A DNA stretch of 15,102 nt from Treponema sp. UBA4319 (lineage in GTDB: Bacteria; Spirochaetota; Spirochaetia; Treponematales; Treponemataceae). The stretch lies in contig DGUD01000030.1 of the NCBI GenBank assembly GCA_002393865.1, forward strand, positions 1 to 15,102. The letters run 5' to 3'. Every line of letters starts with the position of its first letter. Positions within the stretch are counted from its first letter, which is position 1. Below, in pieces: positions 14,867 through 15,102 of this stretch. Below the pieces are notes generated by a model, which saw nothing but the letters and a program-made list of their open reading frames with translations, was not told the DNA's origin and did not search any database. The translations under genes were made by a program, and so were the position numbers.

Positions 14867-14924
14867 CCAGAGCGCCGCTTACCGCATAGCTGGCCCCGGC
14901 GCGCAGGGCACCGGGAACAGGCTC

Positions 14925-14933
14925 AGTATAGCA
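14925..14933 (-). promoter_or_regulatory. Candidate extended -10 promoter for the nucleotidyltransferase-manA operon
   Basis: On the minus strand TGC followed by TATACT forms an extended -10 (TGnTATAAT type). No good -35 is 17 bases away (TTGTAG is 20 away). It would give a leader of roughly 140 bases carrying the two hairpins and the 12-bp palindrome. Confidence 0.4.
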
Positions 14934-15042
14934 TAGAAAAGAATCAGCTGCTACAAGATTCAGCTTTTTAGTGCATTTTACTGTAATTTTTGCAGCTGGC
15001 ACGCGCCATCAGCACGTGTCAAAAGCGTGGCGGGCAGGCCGC

Positions 15043-15102
15043 TCAGCGCGTCACCGCATCCAGCGCAATCTTCATCATCGTGGTGAATGTCGTCTGGCGC
15101 TC
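15043..15102 (-). CDS. C-terminal end of an unidentified protein
   Basis: The last 19 codons plus TGA of a minus-strand gene entering from the right, reading ERQTTFTTMMKIALDAVTR. The tail looks like a real amphipathic helical C-terminus and ends at an in-frame TGA (15043-15045). It vaguely recalls tails of cysteine hydrolases/nicotinamidase-like proteins, but too little is visible to name it. The 267 bases between it and the nucleotidyltransferase hold the promoter and leader described, plus weak inverted repeats near 14941-14965. Confidence 0.5.
   Translation of the reverse strand, partial: ERQTTFTTMMKIALDAVTR

Noticed and set aside
14775..15002. A 75-codon minus-strand frame upstream of the nucleotidyltransferase
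   Set aside because: It spans the candidate promoter and leader hairpins, has no Shine-Dalgarno and no recognisable sequence.

Overview
The window looks like chromosomal DNA from a Gram-negative, diderm bacterium with GC-rich genes and AT-rich promoters. A spirochaete, probably a host-associated Treponema, is my best guess. It rests on the overall style of the proteins and on the grouping of an RND/MMPL exporter, a LolA-like periplasmic protein and a barrel; there is no rRNA or other marker to confirm it. I see no tRNA, rRNA, CRISPR array, transposase or phage gene.

Left part (1-2738, minus strand): most of uvrA, cut by the window edge, preceded by a small ArsR-type repressor gene. uvrA has its own promoter placed so that the mRNA would begin at, or next to, the GTG start codon.

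Central part (2739-9610, plus strand): the most interesting block. A large RND/MMPL exporter, a LolA-like periplasmic protein and a 621-residue predicted outer-membrane beta-barrel lie in a row. Three matching operators, each made of three tandem 8-bp units close to GTTTRAAC, lie in the arsR/exporter intergenic region (two copies) and upstream of the LolA-like gene (one copy). The exporter and the barrel carry nearly the same low-complexity acidic repeat (FSSFGDDED or FGSFGDED type), in a periplasmic loop of the former and just after the signal peptide of the latter. Together this suggests an ArsR-controlled, three-component envelope export route with inner-membrane pump, periplasmic carrier and outer-membrane barrel. 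Its cargo is unknown.

Right part (9611-15102): a small flavin reductase-like gene on the plus strand converges on lon. Then come lon, a class I mannose-6-phosphate isomerase, a nucleotidyltransferase and the last 19 codons of another gene, all on the minus strand. The isomerase and nucleotidyltransferase form a tight operon (3 bases apart), pointing to activated-sugar synthesis. Like uvrA, lon has a good promoter that ends about 9 bases before the ATG and no Shine-Dalgarno, so it may also be translated from a (nearly) leaderless mRNA. Intergenic regions hold several long palindromes, including a 107-bp hairpin at 9504-9610.
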